Shown one piece after another: positions 1-7,693 of a DNA stretch of 14,286 nt. This DNA is from Phoronis ovalis (taxonomy: Eukaryota; Phoronida; Phoronidae), in assembly GCA_028565635.1 (NCBI GenBank), contig JAOXYB010033207.1, positions 1-14,286 on the forward strand. The letters run 5' to 3'. The translations under genes were made by a program, and so were the position numbers. Every line of letters starts with the position of its first letter. Positions within the stretch are counted from its first letter, which is position 1. The notes under the pieces were generated by a model, which made no database searches, was not told where the DNA came from, and was given only the letters and a program-made list of their open reading frames with translations.

Positions 1-141
1 GAATCTGGTTCTGAATCTGAATCTGAATCTGGTTCTGACTTTACGTTGAATCTGGTTCTGAATCTGAATCTGAATCTAGTTCTGACTTTACGTTGAATCT
101 GGTTCTGAATCTGAATCTGAATCTGGTTCTCACTTTACGTT
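1..141. repeat. 47-bp tandem repeat, three copies
   Basis: Three consecutive 47-bp units start at 1, 48 and 95 and differ by only a few bases, for example ggttct versus agttct and tctgac versus tctcac. Each unit is built from degenerate hexamers, gaatct and ggttct, closed by gactttacgtt. In one frame the hexamers would read Glu-Ser/Gly-Ser dipeptides. The unit length is not a multiple of three, the frame changes at each unit and stops appear, so it is not coding. It probably lies in the intron upstream of the exon at 392 and may continue before the window. Confidence 0.93.
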
Positions 142-391
142 CGTTCAGTTTACTATTGTATATGTAATGTGTGCAAAAAAAAGTTATAAAATAACATTAT
201 AATTTTTAATGCTTGAACAGAATATAAGCACAGATTTTGTTTAGATTGTTGCCAGCTTTGTAGTGCTTAGAAAGAACTAATTGACTCTTCTTTATTATTA
301 TATGATTACAAATTTATACTATTATCGTTGATAGTAGGATATAACTTTGAGATATACAAATATATCGGCATGGTTTTCTTTTATTTTACAG
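142..391 (+). other. Intron sequence upstream of first visible exon
   Basis: AT-rich sequence with no reading frame of note. It ends in a strong pyrimidine tract (tggttttcttttattttacag) immediately before the exon at 392. This shows that the exon is internal and that the gene begins upstream of the window. Confidence 0.7.
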
Positions 392-483
392 CTGAGAGGC
401 AGAATTTACTAATAGCTATTGCTAAAAAGAAGTTTCCACATATTACAGTGGTTGATTTTGATGATAGCAAAAAAAAGAAAAAG
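392..483 (+). CDS. EF-hand-like gene, exon a (first in window)
   Basis: The acceptor is ttttacag at 384-391 and the donor is aag|gtagtt at 484. The exon opens with the last two bases of a split codon and encodes ERQNLLIAIAKKKFPHI, then VVDFDDSKKKKK. It ends in phase 0, and the lysine run continues across the junction into exon b. The donor is weaker than the gene's others, but the reading frame and the change in composition after it support the boundary. Confidence 0.8.
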
Positions 484-3400
484 GTAGTTGTATTACTTAT
501 TCAGATTGTTGGACAAGATACTGATCAAATTAGTACTTGACAGGAAAGTTGGTAGGGGTGTGCAGATACCCTGTGTAAAATTCACTTGTAAATTATATAC
601 CCTGTGGTAAATAAATATGGAAAAATTATTTACAAACCTTAATTTTACATACCTGTCTTAAATGTGTTTTCCAAGAAATACACCCTGTGGTAAACGAATA
701 TTTTTTGAAAATATACCCTATGGTAAATATCCAACAAAAAAAGTATTCCCTTTGATAAATAAGGCTTTGAAAAGTGTGAAACACATACCCTGTGGTAAAA
801 TACGGTAGCTGAAAAAAGGGGGCCTATTGGGCAGCACATGTATATAGTGCCTTTGAATGACAGTACAGGTTGTGAACCAATGTCAAACTTTTTGAAATAT
901 ATTGTTTGTTTTTAGAAATCCAAATTTGAAAAGTTTGTTGAAGAAGCTAAGGATGGTATATTACCAGCATCAGAACTTTCTATAAAATATGGACTACAAG
1001 AACCTAAAGAGTTCAAGCCTCAGATAGAAATGGCAAAGTCACGAATTGTCCCTGATTATGAGATACTGAACCGACTGAACAACGATTCAAAAATGATGAA
1101 AGCTGTAAGTAGTTGTATTGACACTGCTTTTATACTATTTTTATCTGTTAGACACAGTTAGTCCCTTATAGTAGGACAAATAATAGGTATCAAAAAGATT
1201 TATGGACGTAGTTGTATTAGGTATGTCTACTAATAAATTAATATAGATTAAGGTGCTGTAATTAGTCGGATCCTTTGATCTCTTGAGTTATTGTCACATA
1301 AAACAGAAAGAAAGATGAAAAGTGTTTTTTATGGTTATAATAATCACTGCCTCCATGTGAAATCTGCAGCTGCCGATATGTAAATTAATATTAAATGAAA
1401 ATTAAATATTATTGCAACTAGAAAATACCAGCAAAAAGTGAAAATTAAGTTTTATGCTAAAAATGACGCAATGTGCCATATTTGTATCAATAGGTATGTG
1501 ATGCTCAGCCAATCAAAATGCTTGATGCTGAAGCTGGCAGATGTGAAGAGAAACTGAAAGAAATAAACCAAAGAATGGATGAGTTAGAAGGTATAATATG
1601 AACTAAATGTTCACATGAGACTGTGTTAATTTTAATTCTAAAACGATTATAATTAAAAAAAAATCAATTAGTTTTGGTTAATATAATAAACTAAACAGAA
1701 CACTGCCAAAATTTTTGATATCATCATGACACTTTGATTAGTGCTGTCCTCTAAATTTACTTTGAAGTGTGTTTAGATAACACACTTTGAACAACATTAT
1801 TTCTTACCTCGTGTTAAATTTTTCAGATGAGCGTAAAGTTGCTCAAGTGCTAAGTAAAGAAATAGACACTAAAGACATGAAAACGATGTACCATCAGCAA
1901 GAGTTTCGAAGAAAACAGAGTGCTTTATTCAATAAATTCAACCCTGATGAAGATATTGAAATGAACTTAGATGAAGTAGAATATGCCTTGCAACAAATTA
2001 ATGGACATCTAATTTCCAAGAAAGAACTGCAGTACATTTACAATGTGAGTTATGCAAATCACTAAGCACATTTTCATGAGTCACGATTCCATCAATTGTG
2101 GTCATGTTTAAAATGTTAATTTAGGCCAAGAACTACTGCAAATTAAATAAAAACTAAGAAAAAAATTCTTTGTGTCTCTGTGACATTATTAGGTGGAAGA
2201 CAGGTCATAGATGTATTACCATCAAAAGGGCTGTGTATCGTCATTTTCCAGCCACCTTCATTGCTGATAGTGGACCCTTTTGGTGATATAAAATTAATAA
2301 GCCTGACATCAGTAAGATTCGAGAACGAGTCTTTAGATGGTTTTTACTAACATTGTCCTTGGATCATTGTAAACCCTATAACCAATTATATATTAAACAT
2401 TCTACTAACATTTTTGTATGGTCTTCTCATCAAGTTTAGAATTGAAATACTTTGTTGCACTAAGAATTTATGCATTTAAGAATTCTGAAATTTATGTTGA
2501 TGAAAATACCTATACTCTTATTTATTGATATTTATTTTCACATAGATACTAGAACTGCCTGGAAGAAAGAAACTCAATTTGAAAACATTTGGATGTGTGG
2601 CTGCTCTTTCAGAAAAGGTTACACAAGTAGAGTGAGTGCTATTTAGATTCTTGAGACAAAAACAAAAGTAAAAATTCTTACTTTTAACTATATATTTACA
2701 TGGTGCTATTTTCTGATTTTGCTTCTGAGAAATACGTTTTTCAAAAGACATAAAGTTGATTGTTTGTATAGTAATCATTTTGTCATTTTTTTGTGATTGA
2801 GCAAAAAAAGCAATAGCAAATGAAATGCGACTGTTTTTGGCTATTGTTTATGAAGATTATCATTATTTCTGATTTACAAGAAACAAGTTGGGGATCCAAT
2901 GGACTGGTTGCCACAGAAAAACTAACAACTTATTGTACACAGGTTGGAGCAATTGTGATTTGATGTATACCCTAAAATGATGCGTTGTAGTCTGAGACTG
3001 ATTTTTGTGGAGGTTACTGTCTGTGTGGGCTCAGACATATCTCCTGAAATTAGGTCTATAGTATTTTCACTCTCCCGTGTCACCCTTAAATTTGTATGTT
3101 ATTTTTAACATTTTAGTAGAAAAAAGGTTGGAACATATTTTTATCAGCATCAGTGATATGCCAAACAGGATTTAAAATTCCGTATGAATTTCAGGGTAAC
3201 ATTGGAGAATAGGAATACATTATTTGTCTCTAGGTATAATCCCTTTGTATATTATTAAAACATTGTTTTCTTTATATGTAGTCCCTTTATTAGAAAACTC
3301 ATCAACAAATTTAACTATGAAGCTCTTGATGTCAAAATGGAAAGAAGCAAAGAGCTATTTTATTTACTTTGTGAAGAAGAAGAAAGCATACACAAAGATG

Positions 3401-3983
3401 TTGCCTCTACGAAAAGTCTCATGGTAGAATTGTGTGCCGGTGGACTTCGATCAGAAAATATAGAATATGTAAGCTTTAATACCATAAAAAAATTAATTTG
3501 ACCTGAAAAATTGGGAAATAGCCTAGTTATTAATATTTTTGCCCTTGACTATCTTGTAATCCACCTGTTTCTCAGACAAGTTTATATTTGCACTTTCTTT
3601 CAATTCATGTTACTAATGGATACTTACTAATACAAGAAGTATGTAAATTTCCTCCTTAGTCATTTTTTTTTAAATGAGGAAGTAAATGTTTGTCAAATCT
3701 TACTCTAATATCAATAAAAGCCTTGGAAGTGCTTGCCTATATGTTTAAAAATATTTTGGTTGCATCAAATAATTAAATAATCAAATTTGGATGATGAAAT
3801 TGATTAATCATACTTCTTGAATTTTCACGGTAATGTTCTTTTTTATTTTAGGTATTACAAAAATTTAACAGAGATGGCAAAGGCATTATAGAGTATTTGG
3901 ATTTCCTGACTTATGTTCCATTATTTATTGACATCCATGAACGTATTGTTTCAAATCCACTGGACAGTTCACAGGACTTTTAA
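392..3983 (+). CDS. EF-hand-like coiled-coil protein, C-terminal seven exons (partial)
   Basis: Seven exons join in frame: 392-483, 916-1104, 1494-1590, 1827-2044, 2546-2631, 3282-3468 and 3852-3983. Intron phases after the first six are 0, 0, 1, 0, 2 and 0, and every intron has GT...AG ends. The product is about 332 residues ending in SSQDF; the N-terminus is outside the window. In order it has a lysine-rich stretch (DDSKKKKKKSK), a charged helical coiled-coil-like part (CEEKLKEINQRMDELEDERK), then two helix-loop-helix pairs resembling EF-hands. The loops at 1940-1975 (NPDEDIEMNLDE) and 3867-3902 (NRDGKGIIEYLD) keep some acidic ligands but lack others, so calcium binding is doubtful. There is no signal peptide or membrane segment in this part, so it is probably cytosolic. 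Uncharacterised EF-hand proteins such as vertebrate C1orf87/CREF or EFCAB family members are possible relatives. I could not verify this, so no symbol is given. Confidence 0.85.
538..866. repeat. Dispersed micro-hairpin array, copy 1 (intronic)
   Basis: A core close to ataccctgtggtaaat recurs with the ccctgtggta part at about 569, 600, 651, 683, 716, 748 and 788, mostly 31-33 bp apart. Each good core contains TACC-CTGT-GGTA, a four-base-pair hairpin with a four-base loop. The array is preceded by tgacaggaaagttggtaggg and followed by a unique 3' segment ending ctttgaatgacagta. The same ends and the same inter-core sequences occur in the copy at 7230-7675, so this is a dispersed repetitive element rather than a local satellite. 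Relative to that copy it lacks about three units near the 5' end. It lies in the intron between exons a and b. Confidence 0.85.
916..1104 (+). CDS. EF-hand-like gene, exon b
   Basis: 63 codons between the acceptor tttttag at 909-915 and a consensus donor gtaagt at 1105. It encodes a charged, mostly helical segment starting KSKFEKFVEEAKDGILPASE and ending NNDSKMMKA. Phase is 0 at both ends. The preceding intron (484-915) contains the dispersed micro-hairpin array. Confidence 0.88.
1494..1590 (+). CDS. EF-hand-like gene, exon c
   Basis: 97 bp, phase 0 in and phase 1 out, encoding VCDAQPIKMLDAEAGRCEEK then LKEINQRMDELE. The heptad-like spacing of Leu, Ile and Met suggests a short coiled coil. 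The acceptor tatcaatag has a weak pyrimidine tract, and the exon begins gtatgt, which itself resembles a 5' splice site. The donor is gtataa at 1591. Confidence 0.82.
1827..2044 (+). CDS. EF-hand-like gene, exon d (first degenerate EF-hand)
   Basis: The exon starts after tttttcag, completes a split Asp codon and ends at aat|gtgagt. It encodes a basic/acidic helix (YHQQEFRRKQSALFNKF), then the loop NPDEDIEMNLDE at 1940-1975, then the helix VEYALQQI. Against a canonical EF loop, positions 1, 3, 5 and 12 (N, D, D, E) are plausible ligands. Position 6 is Ile instead of Gly, so the loop is degenerate. A second helix, SKKELQYIYN, opens the partner hand completed in exon e. Confidence 0.9.
2045..2545 (+). 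other. Intron between exons d and e
   Basis: 501 bp of AT-rich sequence bounded by gtgagt and cacatag. A moderately GC-richer stretch around 2190-2340 has no open frame that I can support. No repeat is recognised. Confidence 0.75.
2546..2631 (+). CDS. EF-hand-like gene, exon e
   Basis: 86 bp between ttcacatag and gtgagt, phase 0 in and phase 2 out. It encodes ILELPGRKKLNLKTFGCVAA then LSEKVTQV. It supplies the second, non-binding loop (PGRKKLNLKTF) of the first EF-like pair: the spacing is EF-like, but acidic ligands are absent. Confidence 0.85.
2632..3281 (+). other. Intron between exons e and f
   Basis: 650 bp bounded by gtgagt and tatatgtag. I see no repeat, RNA gene or credible alternative exon in it. 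Confidence 0.75.
3282..3468 (+). CDS. EF-hand-like gene, exon f
   Basis: 187 bp between tatatgtag and gtaagc, phase 2 in and phase 0 out. It encodes DPFIRKLINKFNYEALDVKM, continues through ELFYLLCEEEE, and ends LCAGGLRSENIEY. The last part is the first helix-loop-helix of the C-terminal EF-like pair. An overlapping frame across this exon is a shadow. Confidence 0.88.
3469..3851 (+). other. Intron between exons f and g
   Basis: 383 bp of AT-rich sequence bounded by gtaagc and a strong pyrimidine tract ending ttttag. Nothing else is recognised. Confidence 0.75.
3852..3983 (+). CDS. EF-hand-like gene, terminal exon g
   Basis: The acceptor tttttattttag is strong. The exon has 43 codons and a TAA at 3981-3983, and encodes VLQKFNRDGKGIIEYLDFL, then a hydrophobic helix and the tail ERIVSNPLDSSQDF. 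This is the best EF-hand-like unit of the protein. Its loop NRDGKGIIEYLD has Asn at 1, Asp at 3, Gly at 6, Ile at 8 and Asp at 12, but Lys at position 5. Confidence 0.9.
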   Translation, partial: VLQKFNRDGKGIIEYLDFLTYVPLFIDIHERIVSNPLDSSQDF

Positions 3984-5088
3984 AGTCCTGCTAATATATT
4001 CAATGACAAATTGCTCAAAAGTAATTATTTATCTTCACAAGACAAAGTTAGAAATCATAGTTTAAATTGTCTTACAATATCAGTTATGTAAGTAAGACCT
4101 AGGTGCAGTAATTTCTGTTTTAAGCTTTGTACTGTACATAAATTCGTTTATTTCAAATATGCTATAGAAAATGGTTGCCCCATAATTCCTCATTTCTTCA
4201 TATATTCTAGTCAGTTTTATTGTCTGGTCTGTATTATTTAAATATTTGTTTTTACCAGTCTGTACCTGTTGCTGGCTATAAATGTAACTATTCAACCTAT
4301 TTTTGTATGGAACCCTCCTTGTATGCATTGCTACATGTACTGATTACCACTTTATTTTGGCTGTTTTGAAGTCAATATTATTATTACTTGTATTATTAAA
4401 AACAAGTAACACTTGAAGAAGTAATCTTTATCTGTGAATTGATTAAGAATTGAATTATTTTTTTAGATTGAAGCAGTTATGTCCATGTCTGCATTTCTAA
4501 AACCATTGCTTGTCTCTGAAAGTAATTAATGCTAGTCAGCTGGTCTGAACGAAAGTTGTTATTCTTTGAGATAGAATTTTTTATTTTATAATTTTTATTA
4601 TTGAATTGGCTGCTGCAAGCCTTCACCTAGTTTAAATTATAGTACTGTAAATTACTGTTTTAAAAAATGCTTTGTTTAATTAATTTTTCCACTTTAAATC
4701 AAATATATTTTTTAAAACATTAAACAGGTGTTTATTTTGGAAGTAATGTTCATTTTAATGTTTTGTATGGAATATTATAATTTTGAATTATGCATCTCTT
4801 ATATTTCTACAAAGATTATCGTAAAATTTGAACAAGATTTGTGACACTGCAAGCGTAGCTCCATGATTCACTTTAAAATTTTCATCCAAGTCTGAAACTT
4901 CAATGAACAAATACATGTATATGTACTAAGAAACGCAAGTGTTCGGGTACTTATCCAGTAAGTAAGAACCAGACGAGCACCCGAGTGTACATCGGAAATA
5001 CATACTTTTCTGTAAAATTCGCCAAATTTTATTGTGTAATTCTTCTAAAAGTCTAATAATCAAATTATTTTATAAACATTGATATAGT
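3984..5088 (+). other. Probable 3' UTR of EF-hand-like gene, then AT-rich intergenic DNA
   Basis: It follows the TAA directly and is very AT-rich with several ATTTA motifs. I find no canonical AATAAA on the plus strand here. The variant ATTAAA at 4719-4724 is followed by a GT/T-rich stretch (gtgtttattttgg), so it is the most plausible cleavage region. An earlier ATTAAA near 4394 is an alternative. No other gene is seen. Confidence 0.45.
4719..4724 (+). terminator. Candidate poly(A) signal ATTAAA
   Basis: The common variant hexamer lies about 735 bp after the stop codon and is followed within 20 bp by a GT/T-rich element. A motif this short is expected by chance in DNA of this composition, so the call is tentative. 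Confidence 0.3.
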
Positions 5089-5094
5089 TTTATT
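5089..5094 (-). terminator. Candidate poly(A) signal AATAAA (minus strand)
   Basis: A canonical AATAAA on the minus strand, about 115 bp past the stop of the 42-codon frame. It is meaningful only if that frame is transcribed. Confidence 0.25.
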
Positions 5095-5210
5095 GAAAAT
5101 TTTGCTGGTTGTGTTCCCACATGTTGTAGAAATGAGAAAGTTTAATATTTACATGCTAATTTTTATTATAAGATAAATATTAAATCAATATAAATTATTT
5201 TTCCTCAGCT

Positions 5211-5339
5211 TCACCTTCCTTTATGCATCCAAGAATTGTAGAATTTGATATGCGGAACATTCGCGTCATTTTTCGCTTCGCCGCCTCGTGACCTTGGCAT
5301 CTCTTCTTTTGTAAATTTGTCTGCATACGCAGTAGACAT
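5211..5339 (-). CDS. Candidate small ORF or first coding exon, 42 codons
   Basis: On the minus strand an ATG at 5339-5337 opens 42 codons ending in TGA at 5213-5211. An in-frame TAA lies upstream of the ATG. The product starts MSTAYADKFTKEEMPRSRGG and ends NVPHIKFYNSWMHKGR. It is hydrophilic, and the block is clearly GC-richer than its surroundings, as a coding exon would be. I do not recognise the family. The TGA sits in the sequence ag|gtgaag, which resembles a splice donor, so it could instead be a first exon ending at 5215. A minus-strand AATAAA at 5094-5089 would suit a single-exon transcript. The start context is weak (T at -3). It may be chance. Confidence 0.33.
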   Translation of the reverse strand: MSTAYADKFTKEEMPRSRGGEAKNDANVPHIKFYNSWMHKGR

Positions 5340-5444
5340 GAATAGACAAAGTTGTTCAAAAATCAATTTTTAATTATAAATCAATGAGCAATAGCCAAAA
5401 AGCAAGAGGCATATTTGCATTGTAGCGCGAACGGAAAGGAGACC

Positions 5445-5606
5445 AAGATGAACAACTACAATGCAAGTTTATATTAATAATTTGGTGACTCCTGTAAATA
5501 TACATACGGGGGGAGGGGTTATATGTATATTTACAGGAGTCACCCAAATTATGCATCCCATACCCGGGATCCCATAATATGAACTTGCAGCGTAGTTGTT
5601 CATCTT
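5445..5606. repeat. Long imperfect palindrome (MITE-like or hairpin-forming)
   Basis: Two nested pairs of arms surround a 15-base loop. The outer arms 5445-5476 and 5575-5606 are complementary at 29 of 32 positions. The inner arms 5477-5506 and 5522-5552 are complementary over 30 bp with one extra base on the right. The loop 5507-5521 is G-rich (cggggggaggggtta). A 22-base asymmetric bulge at 5553-5574 contains cccgggatccca. I see no target-site duplication at the ends. The structure suits a foldback or MITE element, or a transcribed hairpin, and starts about 105 bp upstream of the minus-strand ATG at 5339. Confidence 0.85.
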
Positions 5607-7034
5607 ACATGTTATGGTCATTATATGTCTAACCGCCGAGTTCAACTCGTTTAACCTCACTTTATATCCCAACCATACAAAACATATATTGAAGTTAAAG
5701 AAATGCGTACGTAATCTTGTCTTACATATTCACGCTTGAAAGTTCAATGAGCAATTTTTCGCTTAATTGTAATTCAAATGTATTGCGGCCTGTTTCCTCT
5801 TAGTTCCGTAAACATGTTTCAATAAGATCAATCACCCTTTGTTATCAAGTCTTGTATCATATGTTAAAAATACAAGTCAGTGCAAAAAAGATGCATTTTC
5901 CCTTGAATATAGATTTTTGAAACAACCACCAATGACATGCAAAAATAATGTCTTCTTAGTATATTCCGTGCTTAAGTACCCAAGGATTTTACTTGTATTT
6001 TTTTCTACAAACATTAATGATTTATAAAATCATTAGAGAAAAGGCGCGGTAAAGACAATTCCGACATACAAAGAATGTCATTTCAATACTTACAAACTGT
6101 TCAGTAATGTAAAATATATATGCGCGGGTGTGCATTTATTTCAATATTCAAGGTCTCTGGCCCAAAGTACAAAATAATACAGTTCTATACGAATATAAAT
6201 AAATACAAAGTACATACAATTACATATTTTCATTTTCTTGCTCAGACATTTAGGCAGTGGCATTTTAAGAATTTTAAACCAATATTTAATACATCTAACA
6301 AAATATATAACAATAGTGGTTACCTTCCACATTCTCCTAACACAGCGACATTCGAAGTATTACTAGTTAACAAACACCAAGTATTTTTTTACTAACACAA
6401 TTTGTACTTTTTCAATTCCATCATATTTCTTGAAGCCCGACTCTTCAGCACGAAAACATAAAATCGGTATTATCATTTTATCAAAAGTACTAAAAGGTAC
6501 ATTTGGTGATAATTTTCCACATCTTCTTACAATAATGTAAAGCGAGGTTTGTTTTACCAAATATTTAGCTTGCTGAAATATATTATAACTAAGAAAAAGA
6601 TATTTATTATTTTCAAATAAGATCCCTCAACTAGGATTAAACCCTAAAAAATGATGTTTTTTGTAAATGAAACATAATATAGCTCTTCTGACAGATATTT
6701 TCAATGTAGCATAACTGTGTGTGGATAATTTCTAAATATAGCAAGGTTACAATGTAAAGTGCTTTACTGTTGGATCATAATTAATAGTTAAGCCAAAGAT
6801 TGTCAAGATTTAAATAAAAAAATATTATCCGATATTTACCAAACATGTGTGCTTACAAGGCAAATGATATTTAATGCTGATAACCAATATGAAGTAGAGA
6901 AGTTTAATTTGCTCGATGTTAAGGAAGAGTGTAAAAAGTCGTAGATAAAATCATAGAGGGTGAAATTGAATGACCCTCCTTGAAACAAATTAGAGTGTAT
7001 AATTGATCTCCCTATGGACGTACACTGTATTTCA
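5607..7034. other. Intergenic region, no gene seen
   Basis: AT-rich DNA. Short open frames on both strands near 5839-6560 have low-complexity translations rich in Phe, Tyr, Asn and Lys, with no recognisable domain and no convincing splice framework. No RNA gene or tandem array is recognised. Confidence 0.6.
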
Positions 7035-7116
7035 ATGGGAGTATCGCTGGTACAAGTACAGCTGACAGCAAATTACTCCCAGGATTCACTCCCTGCTGTC
7101 AGGAGGCAACTCCCAT
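7035..7116. repeat. Nested short inverted repeats
   Basis: Outer perfect 8-bp arms atgggagt (7035-7042) and actcccat (7109-7116) enclose perfect 9-bp arms ctgacagca (7062-7070) and tgctgtcag (7094-7102). The internal spacer carries further ctccc motifs. It resembles a small degraded foldback element and lies shortly upstream of the micro-hairpin array. Confidence 0.55.
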
Positions 7117-7209
7117 GAGTTTCTTATAGCTGGCAATGAGCGACTTCATACAGAGAGGGTATTTGAAATTTAAATAACCGAAAGACACCAGAAACAGAAT
7201 TTTAGTAAC

Positions 7210-7693
7210 CGAGAAACCCCGGGGGTATTTGACAGAAAAGTTGGTAGGGGCGTGCGGCCCAGGGTAAAAAACCCTAACCCTGTGGTAAATAAAGATCACC
7301 AAAAATATACCCTGTCGTAATTGAAAAAACATGAAAAATATACCCTATCGTAAATAACTCTCCCGAAATAGATACCCTGTGTAAAACTCACTTGTAAATT
7401 ATATACCCTATATATCCTGTGGTAAATAAATATGGAAGAATTTACGAATCTTAATTTTTCATACCTGTCGTAAATGCGTTTTCCAAGAAATAAACCCTAT
7501 GGTAAACGAATATTTTTTGAAAACACGCTGTGGTAAATATCCAACAAAAAACGTATACCCTGTGGTAAATAAGGCTTTGAGAAGCGTGAAAAACATACCC
7601 TGTGGTAAATGCAGGAGTTGAAAATAGGGGGCCAATTGGGCAACACATACATATAGTGACTTTGAATGACAGTATCCCCCTGGGCGAGAAACC
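7210..7693. mobile_element. Possible boundaries of a non-autonomous DNA element around copy 2
   Basis: The 9-base word cgagaaacc occurs directly at 7210-7218 and again at 7685-7693, flanking the array like a target-site duplication. Just inside it, the left sequence cccgggggtat and the right sequence atccccctggg are near inverted repeats, with one base of ambiguity. This would fit a short-TIR DNA element with an 8-9 bp duplication. Copy 1 does not show these outer ends, so the boundary is uncertain. Confidence 0.35.
7230..7675. repeat. Dispersed micro-hairpin array, copy 2 (longer)
   Basis: Cores related to ataccctgtggtaaat occur with the ccctgtggta part at about 7278, 7310, 7343, 7375, 7406/7415, 7463, 7495, 7526, 7558 and 7598. 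Most spacings are 31-33 bp and the last is 40. The ends match copy 1: tgacagaaaagttggtaggg at the left, and a 3' segment through ctttgaatgacagta at the right. Inter-core sequences such as ttttccaagaaata, gaatattttttgaaaa and atccaacaaaaaa are shared in order with copy 1, so both descend from one source element. Open frames on the minus strand here come from the repeat and do not look like genes. Confidence 0.88.

Noticed and set aside
328-391. Upstream extension of the first exon as an N-terminus
   Set aside because: It would need a TTG start and would read through a strong pyrimidine tract and acceptor at 391. The exon is better treated as internal.
645-839. 64-codon minus-strand open frame with the same Tyr-His-Arg-Val words
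   Set aside because: It is the equivalent translation of the intronic repeat copy, not a gene.
538-866. Target-site duplication (tgacag or agtac) around copy 1
   Set aside because: Both words also occur, or nearly occur, at the same places in copy 2, so they belong to the element rather than to its target.
5374-5672. Two minus-strand frames across the long palindrome
   Set aside because: They are composed of the hairpin arms and flanks and overlap each other, with no domain content.
6120-6395. 91-codon plus-strand frame
   Set aside because: The translation is low-complexity and rich in Asn, Lys, Phe and Tyr, as expected from AT-rich non-coding DNA. It also overlaps a minus-strand frame of the same quality.
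7230-7675. CRISPR-like array (short palindromic repeats with spacers at constant period)
   Set aside because: The cores vary, the spacers are shared in order with the copy at 538-866, there are no cas genes and the context is a eukaryotic genome. It is a dispersed repeat.
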